NCBI RefSeq assembly: GCF_900403705.1
Contig: NZ_OUNR01000016.1
Coordinates: 248,001 to 312,000 of the forward strand
DNA: 64,000 bases
Direction: 5' to 3'
Source of the DNA: Nitrospira lenta
GTDB lineage: Bacteria; Nitrospirota; Nitrospiria; Nitrospirales; Nitrospiraceae
The translations under genes and the position numbers were made by a program. This document shows, one piece after another, positions 52,972 to 60,578 of this stretch (positions within the stretch are counted from its first letter, which is position 1; each line of letters opens with the position of its first letter). The notes beneath the pieces are model-generated. The model saw only the letters and a list, made by a program, of their open reading frames with translations. It made no database searches and had not been told where the DNA came from.

Positions 52972-53007
52972 GACGCCTCATTGAGGAGACGGACAGTGCC
53001 CGCTCGC

Positions 53008-53640
53008 CTACTGCCCAACCGGCTTGAGACGATCTTGTTGGGCCTGACCGACGGCCATCGCTCGTCCCTTCATACTCGCCATCGGACCATTATCACTCAC
53101 ATAGAGCAAAATCGGTGTGGCCACACCCAGCGTCACAAGCAGGCAGAGAGCCAACAAACGCACCAGTTGGCTCTTACTGAAATACATCATGAGCAAGAGC
53201 ACAACCGCTGCCGCACCGGCATAGTTCACAATCTGCGATTGCGAAGAGTTCATGTCTGATGATGGGACCGTTGATGGCACCGACTGTATTTTCGTAGAAG
53301 CAGAGGATCGTGCAATGCCGAAACCCTGAAGTAGTTCCGTCACTTTCTGCTTCACTGTCGTAATCGGCGGCAACACAATGGCCTTCACGGAATCTAAGGC
53401 AGACGGAGGACGTTCCTGAGGCGTCGCCTGCTCATGAGTCTTCACTTTCGCTCGATACTTCTCCGGAATGTTGTCCATCGAATCACTGAACCGGGGATTA
53501 CCATGTTCATCGATGTAGGAATATATCGTTGTGGCATGGGCCTGATAGAGATAGGGATCGATACCAAGCAGCAACCCTGCCAGCATGATTCCGCCTAACC
53601 ACGATCGCATTGCGCTGAGCCGATAGACAGTTTGTTTCAT
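53008..53640 (-). CDS. DUF4124 domain membrane protein
   Basis: From ATG 53640, with GAGG 6 bases upstream, the 210-residue product has a signal or anchor helix (AMRSWLGGIMLAGLLLGI). The DUF4124 motif TIYSYIDEHGNPRFSDSMDNIPEKYRAKVK follows. After a Ser/Pro-rich linker come two C-terminal hydrophobic helices (IVNYAGAAAVVLLLMMYF and LLALCLLVTLGVATPILLYV). DUF4124 domains are periplasmic and of unknown function. A further ATG at 53652 overlaps the ribosome site and is unlikely. Confidence 0.8.
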   Translation of the reverse strand: MKQTVYRLSAMRSWLGGIMLAGLLLGIDPYLYQAHATTIYSYIDEHGNPRFSDSMDNIPEKYRAKVKTHEQATPQERPPSALDSVKAIVLPPITTVKQKVTELLQGFGIARSSASTKIQSVPSTVPSSDMNSSQSQIVNYAGAAAVVLLLMMYFSKSQLVRLLALCLLVTLGVATPILLYVSDNGPMASMKGRAMAVGQAQQDRLKPVGQ

Positions 53641-53765
53641 CGTTGACCTCATCCCTACTCGCCTGACCTCGCCAAGACTGTCCCGCTCTTGATCGAGGCT
53701 CCCCTGCTAAATTGTCCTGAGATACTGCCCGGTTAGCTTGACTCACCCTACCCCCCTTAGTTAGC

Positions 53766-54242
53766 ATGCGCCAGCTCATTCAGGAAGCAATTACGACTAT
53801 GGAACAGACTCCTTCTGCCCCCGAACAAGTCCCGGTCCACGAGGACGAACAATCGTTTATCCGGCGCCCCCTCGTCCGCAAAATCATCTATGCAGGGCTG
53901 GCGATTGCCTTCCTGATGATGGTCGTCGTCCCGCTTGCCGTTCAGCTGAGCGACCCTGATTTCAAAAAGCATATTGAGCAGCGCCGAGTGATGGCCGGCA
54001 TGTCGAAAGATCAGGTCCTCAAATCTTGGGGAGGACCACAGACCATCAATACGTCCTTTACGAAGGAAGGACTACGGCGTGAAGAATGGATTTTTGAGGA
54101 TTGGATCAGTACTGCCGAGGTGAAGCACCGCTATCTCTATTTCGAAGAAGGTCTGCTGATCGGCGGGTGGTATGAAGGATCCGGGGAACGTAAGCCAACC
54201 GACCTCCCTGCCGACTCGCCCCATCCCAAAATTCCACGATAA
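53766..54242 (+). CDS. Single-helix membrane protein with SmpA/BamE-like domain
   Basis: The 158-residue product has an N-terminal acidic tail, one transmembrane helix (KIIYAGLAIAFLMMVVVPLAVQL) and a periplasmic domain. The domain has GMSKDQVLKSWGGPQTINTSF...EEWIF and YLYFEEGLLIGGW, the BamE/SmpA/OmlA-like pattern GM....V...WG.P followed by W.Y....L.F..G. Such domains recognise partner proteins in the envelope. ATG 53799 is an alternative start. The neighbour at 52183-52971 has a related motif, so the two may be functionally linked. Confidence 0.72.
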   Translation: MRQLIQEAITTMEQTPSAPEQVPVHEDEQSFIRRPLVRKIIYAGLAIAFLMMVVVPLAVQLSDPDFKKHIEQRRVMAGMSKDQVLKSWGGPQTINTSFTKEGLRREEWIFEDWISTAEVKHRYLYFEEGLLIGGWYEGSGERKPTDLPADSPHPKIPR

Positions 54243-54279
54243 CCGAATCGTGAAAATCCGCGTTCGACGTGCCATCCCG

Positions 54280-54516
54280 CTAGGGAGATGGTGCGACTTC
54301 TCGAATCGGCAGACGCAACCGGCTAATCAGCGTCTTTGCCCGCTCCCAGTCGGATTCGTCTACCATCACCTGACAACACAAATCCAGCACACCCGGATAC
54401 AGACTACTCACGTGTTCGTCCTGAAACACACAGACAATGCCGTTGGCCTCGCACAGGCTCTTGATGAACCCAAGCTCCCCGATATCCTGCGCTGTGGTCA
54501 AATACCGCATTCGCAT
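54280..54516 (-). CDS. DUF2007-type signal-transducing protein
   Basis: From ATG 54516 the 78-residue protein reads MRYLTTAQDIGELGFIKSLCEANGIVCVFQDEHVSSLYPG and then CCQVMVDESDWERAKTLI, matching DUF2007, an ACT-like small domain seen in putative signal-transducing proteins. It is cytoplasmic, with no known ligand. A longer frame to 54678 has no support. GGTGGT precedes the ATG. It ends 38 bp past the convergent BamE-like gene. Confidence 0.75.
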   Translation of the reverse strand: MRMRYLTTAQDIGELGFIKSLCEANGIVCVFQDEHVSSLYPGVLDLCCQVMVDESDWERAKTLISRLRLPIREVAPSP

Positions 54517-54608
54517 GGAGTAACCACCGTTCCTTACCCCAGAATCGACTGACAAACAGGATGCACATCGGCGCTGTTCATCCGGTCGCTTTGACGCTCG
54601 AACAGCCG

Positions 54609-54890
54609 TTAGGGCGTTTCTCTGATTTGGACGCGCCGCTCTCGGCCACCGCCGGAAACTGTCAGCACTCGTTTCCACTCGCGAATCTGATAGATCGCCC
54701 AGGCATTCGGCTGGCCTTTGTAAAAAGCTGTGGCGTCTTCACCGGAGGCGTTGAGGAAGATCGGTTCTGTAAACCCTTCTTCAAGCACATAGTCCAGAAG
54801 ACAGTCCGTTGAAAAGCCGGGCCCCTGCAAGGAGACCTCAGCCAAGAGGGTCAGGATCTCGTCGGGGTTTTGAATAGTGATTGGATTCAT
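54609..54890 (-). CDS. Small hypothetical protein, intact member of a duplicated pair
   Basis: From ATG 54890, preceded by GAGAGGACAGCG, the 93-residue protein starts MNPITIQNPDEILTLLAEVSLQGPGF. It ends EDATAFYKGQPNAWAIYQIREWKRVLTV plus an Arg-rich tail. I do not recognise the family. A decayed copy lies at 57190-57392 on the same strand, on the other side of the beta-helix gene. Similarity between the two continues upstream of the start codon, so the duplicated unit included the leader. Confidence 0.6.
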   Translation of the reverse strand: MNPITIQNPDEILTLLAEVSLQGPGFSTDCLLDYVLEEGFTEPIFLNASGEDATAFYKGQPNAWAIYQIREWKRVLTVSGGGRERRVQIRETP

Positions 54891-55280
54891 CGCTGTCCTC
54901 TCAAAGTCTGGAGATTCTAACGAGACAGCCTTCAAGAAGGCAAGGATTCGCGCCTTCCATTTCTTGATTATCACCTGGTATTCTTGATCTTCAATAGGGC
55001 AGCGAACTGGAAACTCTGGTGCGCGTGGATAAACTTTGTACTCTATTGCCAACCATCTTCACCAACACCGATCCGGGGATGGAGATGTTGCTCAGAACCT
55101 ATTTCATGTGGCTCAGGCTGAACTTGTGACCCTGCACTTGACTGACACCTCCCTGCACATGCCGTGGAGTCGTGAATCCCTTTCTGTGACGGTGGCCCCT
55201 CCCCGAGCCTCCGTTAGGTCTATGATTGTTCGAGAATACAACCACCCACATTGTCGGCAGACCAAACTTCCGCACTACGC
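54891..55280. other. Intergenic leader between divergent genes
   Basis: These 390 bp hold the leader of the small minus-strand gene and the promoter region of the beta-helix gene. The first ~75 bp (54891-54965) are the part shared with the decayed copy near 57390-57445. No coding frame with good codon use is present, and I see no RNA gene or repeat. Confidence 0.5.
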
Positions 55281-57074
55281 ATGATCCGCTCTTGGCCCAT
55301 ACTATTGGCAACATGGATATATACGGTATCCATGTTGCCGTTGGCTCACGCCTCTATCTCATTCTATGTCTCGCCCACCGGCAACGACAGCAACCCAGGA
55401 ACCGAAGCAGCCCCGTTTCAATCCATTGAACGCGCACAAACTGCCGTGCGTACCCGTACCAACACTATGACAAATGATATCACCGTCGTGCTGAGAGGCG
55501 GCCGATACCAGCTCGCTGACACCATGCGATTTGATCATCGCGACTCGGGAATGAACGGATTTCAAGTTATCTATCGATCCTTTTCAGGAGAGCATGCAGA
55601 ACTCAGTGGCGGACACCGAATTACAGGCTGGACCACGGCAAAGAACGGACTCGCTCAAGCCAACGTCGGATCCAATCGATTTCGGCAACTCTACGTAAAC
55701 GGCATCCGCGCCACGAGAGCCCGCACACCAAACGCGCCGGAGTTTTCTCGATTGCTTCGATGGGACGAAGCCACCCAACAAATTGTCACGCGTCCACACT
55801 CTATCGCTTCATGGTCCGACACCCCGTCGGTTGAGCTGATTATCATGAAGCAATGGACACAAAACAATCTGCGCGTGGAATCGTTCCTTGAACGGGATGA
55901 GGGTCTCTTTATCCAACCACGAGAACCTGACCGGACCAAGGCGTTCCTTGGGCACCTTTACCTCCGCCTTGAGGCACAAAGTTATTATTTTGAAAATGCA
56001 CTCGAACTACTTGATGTCCCCGGCGAATGGTATCTGCGCGTCCCCACAGAAGAGGTCTTCTATCTCCCACGTGGGACAGAAGATCTCTCCCAAGCAACCG
56101 TCATGGCCCCACATATCGAACAGCTCCTCGACGTGCGTGGGGCCGCTGGGAATCCGGTCCATCATCTCGCTTTCATAGGGCTCACGTTCGAGTACGCCGG
56201 CTGGACCGAGCCGAGCGAGGAAGGCTTTGCCGTGAGCCAAGGCGATGTGATTGATCATGGGACCACGCCATCATCGGGACGGGTCACAGCCGCGGTCAAT
56301 TTTACACATGCTCATCATATTCAATTTGAGCGGAATACCCTTCAGCATCTTGGCGGAACGGGTTTAGTCCTTCATACCGGTGTGACCGATGTTCAGGTGG
56401 TCGGCAACCGGTTTCGGGATCTGTCAGGAAGCGGAATCGTCATCGATAGTCTCCTGGAAAAACGCACGATCGATCCTCGATTTGTCTGCCAGAACATTCT
56501 CATCGCCAACAATCTCATTACAGACATCGGCCTCGATTACCGTTCCAGCATCGGAATCTTTGCAGGGTTCGTCTCGAATACCAGCATCGAACACAATGAC
56601 ATTCATGACACGCCCTATACTGGCATCAGCGTTGGATGGGGATGGACGGATGCGGATACCTTGCTCGGGGCAAACCGGATCGTCGGGAATCGCATCTATC
56701 GGGTCATGACCACCATGGCGGATGGCGCCGGAATCTATACCTTGTCAAAACAGTCAGGAACCATCATCCAAGATAATTACATATACGATCTCCTTCGCTC
56801 ACCTTGGGCGGGGAATGCTCCAATCTCAGCAATTTACCTCGACGAGGGAAGCTCCGGAATTACTATGGCAAACAATGCACTCGAACGTGTGCCACTGGGG
56901 ATCTTTCTCCATCGTGCCTCAGGAAATACAATCGTCAATACCGTTGGAACCTATGAGGAACGTTGGGGAGCAAAGAACAATAGCTTTCAGCTCGATCCAG
57001 AACATTCGCTCGACACCGTCAGATCGCAGGCCGGCCTTGAGCCTACATTCAAAGATCTCCACTCGATTGAGTAA
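55281..57074 (+). CDS. Secreted right-handed parallel beta-helix protein
   Basis: From ATG 55281 the 597-residue product has a signal peptide (IRSWPILLATWIYTVSMLPLAHA). The motif SISFYVSPTGNDSNPGTEAAPFQSIERAQTAVR marks the start of many right-handed beta-helix polysaccharide-active proteins. Parallel-helix rungs follow (HIQFERNTLQHLGGTGLVLHTGVTDVQVVGNRFRDLSGSGIVI; NTSIEHNDIHDTPYTGISVGWGW). Members include polysaccharide lyases, epimerases and adhesins; no catalytic set is identified. It is probably extracytoplasmic. ATG 55251 would place the hydrophobic segment about 10 residues further in and is less likely. Confidence 0.85.
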   Translation: MIRSWPILLATWIYTVSMLPLAHASISFYVSPTGNDSNPGTEAAPFQSIERAQTAVRTRTNTMTNDITVVLRGGRYQLADTMRFDHRDSGMNGFQVIYRSFSGEHAELSGGHRITGWTTAKNGLAQANVGSNRFRQLYVNGIRATRARTPNAPEFSRLLRWDEATQQIVTRPHSIASWSDTPSVELIIMKQWTQNNLRVESFLERDEGLFIQPREPDRTKAFLGHLYLRLEAQSYYFENALELLDVPGEWYLRVPTEEVFYLPRGTEDLSQATVMAPHIEQLLDVRGAAGNPVHHLAFIGLTFEYAGWTEPSEEGFAVSQGDVIDHGTTPSSGRVTAAVNFTHAHHIQFERNTLQHLGGTGLVLHTGVTDVQVVGNRFRDLSGSGIVIDSLLEKRTIDPRFVCQNILIANNLITDIGLDYRSSIGIFAGFVSNTSIEHNDIHDTPYTGISVGWGWTDADTLLGANRIVGNRIYRVMTTMADGAGIYTLSKQSGTIIQDNYIYDLLRSPWAGNAPISAIYLDEGSSGITMANNALERVPLGIFLHRASGNTIVNTVGTYEERWGAKNNSFQLDPEHSLDTVRSQAGLEPTFKDLHSIE

Positions 57075-57189
57075 ACCGGCTCGATCGCTGATGAATCATC
57101 ACATCGCACATATCTGACTACCTTCCTGGCACAGAGGCCCGAGAATGAATCACGCAAGCATTTGCACTTTCCGGCTCTCCTCTTTACAC

Positions 57190-57392
57190 TCCAACGTGAG
57201 TGAGGGCGTTTCTGTCTTTTCCACGATAGAACTTCGGCAGCCAGACACCGCCAGCAACCGTTCCACTCACGGACTAGATAGACGCCCCCCAAGCATGCGA
57301 TCAGCCGGTGCACAAGACCGCCTGTCGCCAGTTGTGGCTTTGGTGAAATGGGTCCCGCAGGGTTTTGAGTAGCAATTGGATTCACGCCGTCC
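57190..57392 (-). pseudogene. Decayed copy of the small gene at 54609-54890
   Basis: The region aligns with 54609-54890 and its leader. Shared blocks include AGGGCGTTTCT and, at the start side, ATTGGATTCA followed by CGCCGTCCTC. Just upstream lies GCCTTCAAGAAGGCAAGG at 57422-57439, matching 54929-54946. The copy is shorter, with an internal deletion, and no continuous frame remains. It has the same orientation as the intact gene. Confidence 0.7.
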
Positions 57393-57443
57393 TCGCAGAA
57401 TTTGACGATTCTCGCGAAACGGCCTTCAAGAAGGCAAGGTACG

Positions 57444-58193
57444 ATGGCATCACGACTGACACAAGCCCGCTTTCTCGACGCATTACTCAAGGTCATGGAC
57501 GGCAAACACCATTGGGCTTGGGATCACTTCGCCACCGGACGATTGACCAAAGATCAGCTCAAGGTTCACTTTCAGCAGGAATATTTCGTGTACGTCCGCG
57601 ATTTCCCCGTCTTCCTCGCCCGAATACATGGACACAACCCACCGCCGTCTGTCCGGCGCATGCTGGCGGAAAACATCTATGAAGAAGATACCGGAGGACT
57701 CTCACTCGGCAAATCCCATCCGGAACTCTTCCTCACGATGATGGAAGGGTTAGGGTTCGCCGCGAAAGACTTCGAACAGATCCGCCCCTTGCCCGCCAGC
57801 CGCGCGTATCGCGCTTGGCTGGATCGAGTTTCCAAACAACCGACCTGGGTCCTGGGTGCCGCAGCCCTCACCGTTTTTGTAGAAGGCAGCGTCAAAGACC
57901 GGAAGGAACTGCGTGAGCCCTCCAAACCGAAGACGGCGGAGGAGATCGAGACGACCATCAAGAACCATCCCCTCGTCCGGTATCACGGCAACTCCCCGGA
58001 TTGCATGGATCTCATTCGGGCCCATCAGCTCGTTGAGTCCGGTCATCGGCACGATGCCTACGACATGGTCACTCAAAACGCTCCCTCCGCGACAGCGCAA
58101 CAGGCCGTCCTCAGCGCCGTGAAACGGAGCTTGCGACTCTGGCTGACCTATCGCGATGCAGTCGCCAAGGCTTGCGGTCTCAAAAAACCGTAA
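57444..58193 (+). CDS. PqqC/TenA-like (haem-oxygenase-fold) protein
   Basis: From ATG 57444, with AAGGCAAGG upstream, the 249-residue all-helical protein has HHWAWDHFATGRLTKDQLKVHFQQEYFVYVRDFPVFLARIHGH, NIYEEDTGGLSLGKSHPELF and a C-terminal RLWLTYRDAV. This layout fits the PqqC/TenA/CADD superfamily, whose His/Glu residues can bind iron or a cofactor. Some members act in cofactor synthesis; the substrate here is unknown. The stop TAA shares its last base with the ATG of the next gene. The ribosome site derives from the decayed copy just upstream. Confidence 0.75.
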   Translation: MASRLTQARFLDALLKVMDGKHHWAWDHFATGRLTKDQLKVHFQQEYFVYVRDFPVFLARIHGHNPPPSVRRMLAENIYEEDTGGLSLGKSHPELFLTMMEGLGFAAKDFEQIRPLPASRAYRAWLDRVSKQPTWVLGAAALTVFVEGSVKDRKELREPSKPKTAEEIETTIKNHPLVRYHGNSPDCMDLIRAHQLVESGHRHDAYDMVTQNAPSATAQQAVLSAVKRSLRLWLTYRDAVAKACGLKKP

Positions 58194-59077
58194 TGCAGGC
58201 ATGGATGAGAGGAGTGCTCCTCCTACTCCTGACTGTCAGCGCGATCCGTCCCGCCTTTGGTGCCGAACCTTCCGCTGATATGGTGCTAATCCCCGCCGGG
58301 GAATATCGCATGGGCACCGCGGAAGGCAGTGACGGTCTGGCCGATGAACATCCCGAACGATTGATCTATCTCCACGCGTTCTTCCTCGACCGGTTTGAAG
58401 TGACCAATCAGGGCTATGCCGCATTTGTCCAATCGACCGGTCACCGCCCACCCGCAAACAAGAATCCGGCTTCGACGATCTGGGACGGTACGATCTATCC
58501 ATCAGCCATCGCCAACCACCCAGTAGTGAATGTGAGCTGGGAAGACGCCGCGGCCTATTGCCAGTGGTCCGGCAAACGCCTGCCTACTGAAGCCGAATGG
58601 GAAAAGGCCGCGCGAGGAACCGACGGACGCCGCTATCCCTGGGGAAACGACTGGAGTTGGAAGAACGCGAACAGCGCCAGCTATTGGGCTGGACACACCA
58701 TTGAGTTTCAAAGCGGAACCGATTGGGAAGCCTTTTGGATTAAGGGAGACGGGGCGCGCATAGCCAAAAAGCAGGGTATCAATGGCGAAGTCTTGACCCT
58801 GCCCATAGGAAGCTTCCCTGATGGAGCCAGCCCGTACGGGATTCAAGACCTCGCCGGCAACGCCGCCGAATGGGTGCAGGATTGGTATGATCCGAACTAT
58901 TACCGGTCAGCGCCACTCAGCAATCCAGGTGGACCTGAGCGAGGCGCCATTAAGTCCATGCGAGGCGGGTCCTGGCTAAAACCGGCGATCAGCTTGCGAA
59001 CCAGCGATCGAGACTGGGGGATTATGGACAGCCGCCCGAGCGGGACCGGGTTTCGATGCGCCAAAGACAGCTTCTGA
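58193..59077 (+). CDS. Exported SUMF1/formylglycine-generating-enzyme-like protein
   Basis: From ATG 58193 the 294-residue product has a signal peptide (VLLLLLTVSAIRPAFGAEP). An SUMF1-type C-type-lectin fold follows: VLIPAGEYRMGTAEG, FLDRFEVTNQGYAAFV, PVVNVSWEDAAAYCQWSGKRLPTEAEWEKAARG, YGIQDLAGNAAEWVQDWY, and MRGGSWLKP..TGFRCAK. It lacks the paired catalytic cysteines of true formylglycine-generating enzymes, so it is a relative (NirV-type and similar) without that activity. It overlaps the PqqC-like gene by one base (TAATG), indicating co-translation. Confidence 0.87.
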   Translation: MQAWMRGVLLLLLTVSAIRPAFGAEPSADMVLIPAGEYRMGTAEGSDGLADEHPERLIYLHAFFLDRFEVTNQGYAAFVQSTGHRPPANKNPASTIWDGTIYPSAIANHPVVNVSWEDAAAYCQWSGKRLPTEAEWEKAARGTDGRRYPWGNDWSWKNANSASYWAGHTIEFQSGTDWEAFWIKGDGARIAKKQGINGEVLTLPIGSFPDGASPYGIQDLAGNAAEWVQDWYDPNYYRSAPLSNPGGPERGAIKSMRGGSWLKPAISLRTSDRDWGIMDSRPSGTGFRCAKDSF

Positions 59078-59214
59078 CGACGGCTGAGCCATCCAGGCTA
59101 AGCCACTGTTGACATCACCTTCATGCCTGCGAGAGGGAGCTGAAATACTGACTCCGTTGGGCTGTAGATTCCGGCTCCATCCGTTCAAGCGTTACCCCGA
59201 TCTTTCTCCCTCCA

Positions 59215-60552
59215 CTAGATAAACAGCCCGGCAGGCGCATGGACATGGCCAGGCAAGACCGCACCGAGCTCTGACGTGCTGACACCAAAATGTTTGACCA
59301 GCACATCAGCAAAAATATCCCTGAACTCGACCGTGGGTCTGATGTACCGCCCTTCATCGAGATTGGCCTCCGTTAAGGAGCTGGGCCAGCCGGCAGCGCC
59401 TTTGTACACCCCACCCTTCACCGATCCGCCGACCAGGAACCACGCCGAAGCCTTGCCGTGGTCCGTTCCCCCGCTCGCATTTTGCCTGACCGTGCGACCG
59501 AATTCGGTACAGGTCATCACGACCACATGATTCATCAGCGGCCCCAGATCATCGACAAAGGCCCGGATGCCTCCGGAAAAATCCGCGAGCCGCCCGGCTT
59601 GACGATTGGCTGCCGCACCACCCGCCCCTTGATCGTCATGCGTATCCCACCCGCCGATATCCACGGTGGCCACCTCGAGCCCAAGGCCCGAACGAATGAT
59701 ATGGGCCAGATCCCGCATTTCACGCCCGAACGTGCTGTTGGGGTATGTCGCCCCGTTTTGCGGTGCAGCAGCGCCAATTCCCTCGATTGCCGCGACCCGG
59801 CTCATGAGTTCCGGCCCCAGTGCATGCACTGCCGATCGAGCCGGATTCGCGGTACTCGATGCCGGATCTTGGGCATACATGGCGCGTAGATTCGCGTCCA
59901 GCGCGGCCTTGGACGCCCCAAGGCGGGCGAAGCTGAACGAGGATACATCGGTTAGTGATGGAACCAGCACCGTCCCGCGTAGAGACTTGGCGACATCGTC
60001 GCCAATCGCGGCAGCCCGAATGGTGGACGTACCGGCAGCCGGGACCGCAGCCAGATATCGATTCAACCATCCGTCCCGTTGCTCTGGGAAACCATGTTCG
60101 ATCGTGTCCTGGTCCGTAAAATGCGATTGCGTACTGCCGGCGAACCCCGCCGCCGGCAGGACCGCTAAACGATTGCTGGTATAGAGCCCATGCAAGGGAA
60201 GAATAGACGGATGCATGGCAAAGCCGGTCCCTGTCAGATCGAGGCCCGATCCATCACCGGACCCTGGCGGCAAAATACCGATGCCCCCATTGGTTGACCG
60301 AGGACGCATGGCATAGTACTGCGGATCAGAATAGGGCACGATGGTATTCAGACCGTCGTTGCCGCCGCGTTGAAAAACGACTACCAATGTTTTGCCTGCA
60401 TTGCTCGCTGCATGCGCCCGGCTCTGAAAGAACAGCTCCAAAGGAAACATGTTGGCGGCCAACGCGGTGGCGGCCAGCCCCAAGGCCCGTTTTAATACAG
60501 TGCGCCGTGACACCTGTTGGAACGCCGACGAGCAGCAATGACAGTGGTCCAT
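59215..60552 (-). CDS. DUF1501 protein with Tat signal
   Basis: The 445-residue product starts with a twin-arginine signal, VSRRTVLKRALGLAATALAANMFPLEL, cut near RAHA. The DUF1501 body follows: KTLVVVFQRGGNDGLNTIVPYSDPQYY, GIGILPPGSGDGSG, THDDQGAGG and VVMTCTEFGRTVRQNASGGTDHGKASAWFLVGG. The metal-site-like Asp/His/Glu pattern resembles the alkaline-phosphatase/sulfatase superfamily. DUF1501 genes are commonly paired with DUF1800 genes, as here (26-bp gap, same strand). Folded export to the periplasm is expected. The substrate is unknown. Confidence 0.92.
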   Translation of the reverse strand: MDHCHCCSSAFQQVSRRTVLKRALGLAATALAANMFPLELFFQSRAHAASNAGKTLVVVFQRGGNDGLNTIVPYSDPQYYAMRPRSTNGGIGILPPGSGDGSGLDLTGTGFAMHPSILPLHGLYTSNRLAVLPAAGFAGSTQSHFTDQDTIEHGFPEQRDGWLNRYLAAVPAAGTSTIRAAAIGDDVAKSLRGTVLVPSLTDVSSFSFARLGASKAALDANLRAMYAQDPASSTANPARSAVHALGPELMSRVAAIEGIGAAAPQNGATYPNSTFGREMRDLAHIIRSGLGLEVATVDIGGWDTHDDQGAGGAAANRQAGRLADFSGGIRAFVDDLGPLMNHVVVMTCTEFGRTVRQNASGGTDHGKASAWFLVGGSVKGGVYKGAAGWPSSLTEANLDEGRYIRPTVEFRDIFADVLVKHFGVSTSELGAVLPGHVHAPAGLFI

Positions 60553-60578
60553 GATCGTCCCTCTCCATGATCGCCCCG

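Noticed and set aside
58193-59077. True formylglycine-generating enzyme activating a sulfatase
   Set aside because: The paired active-site cysteines near the C-terminus are missing; only the structural FRC motif remains.
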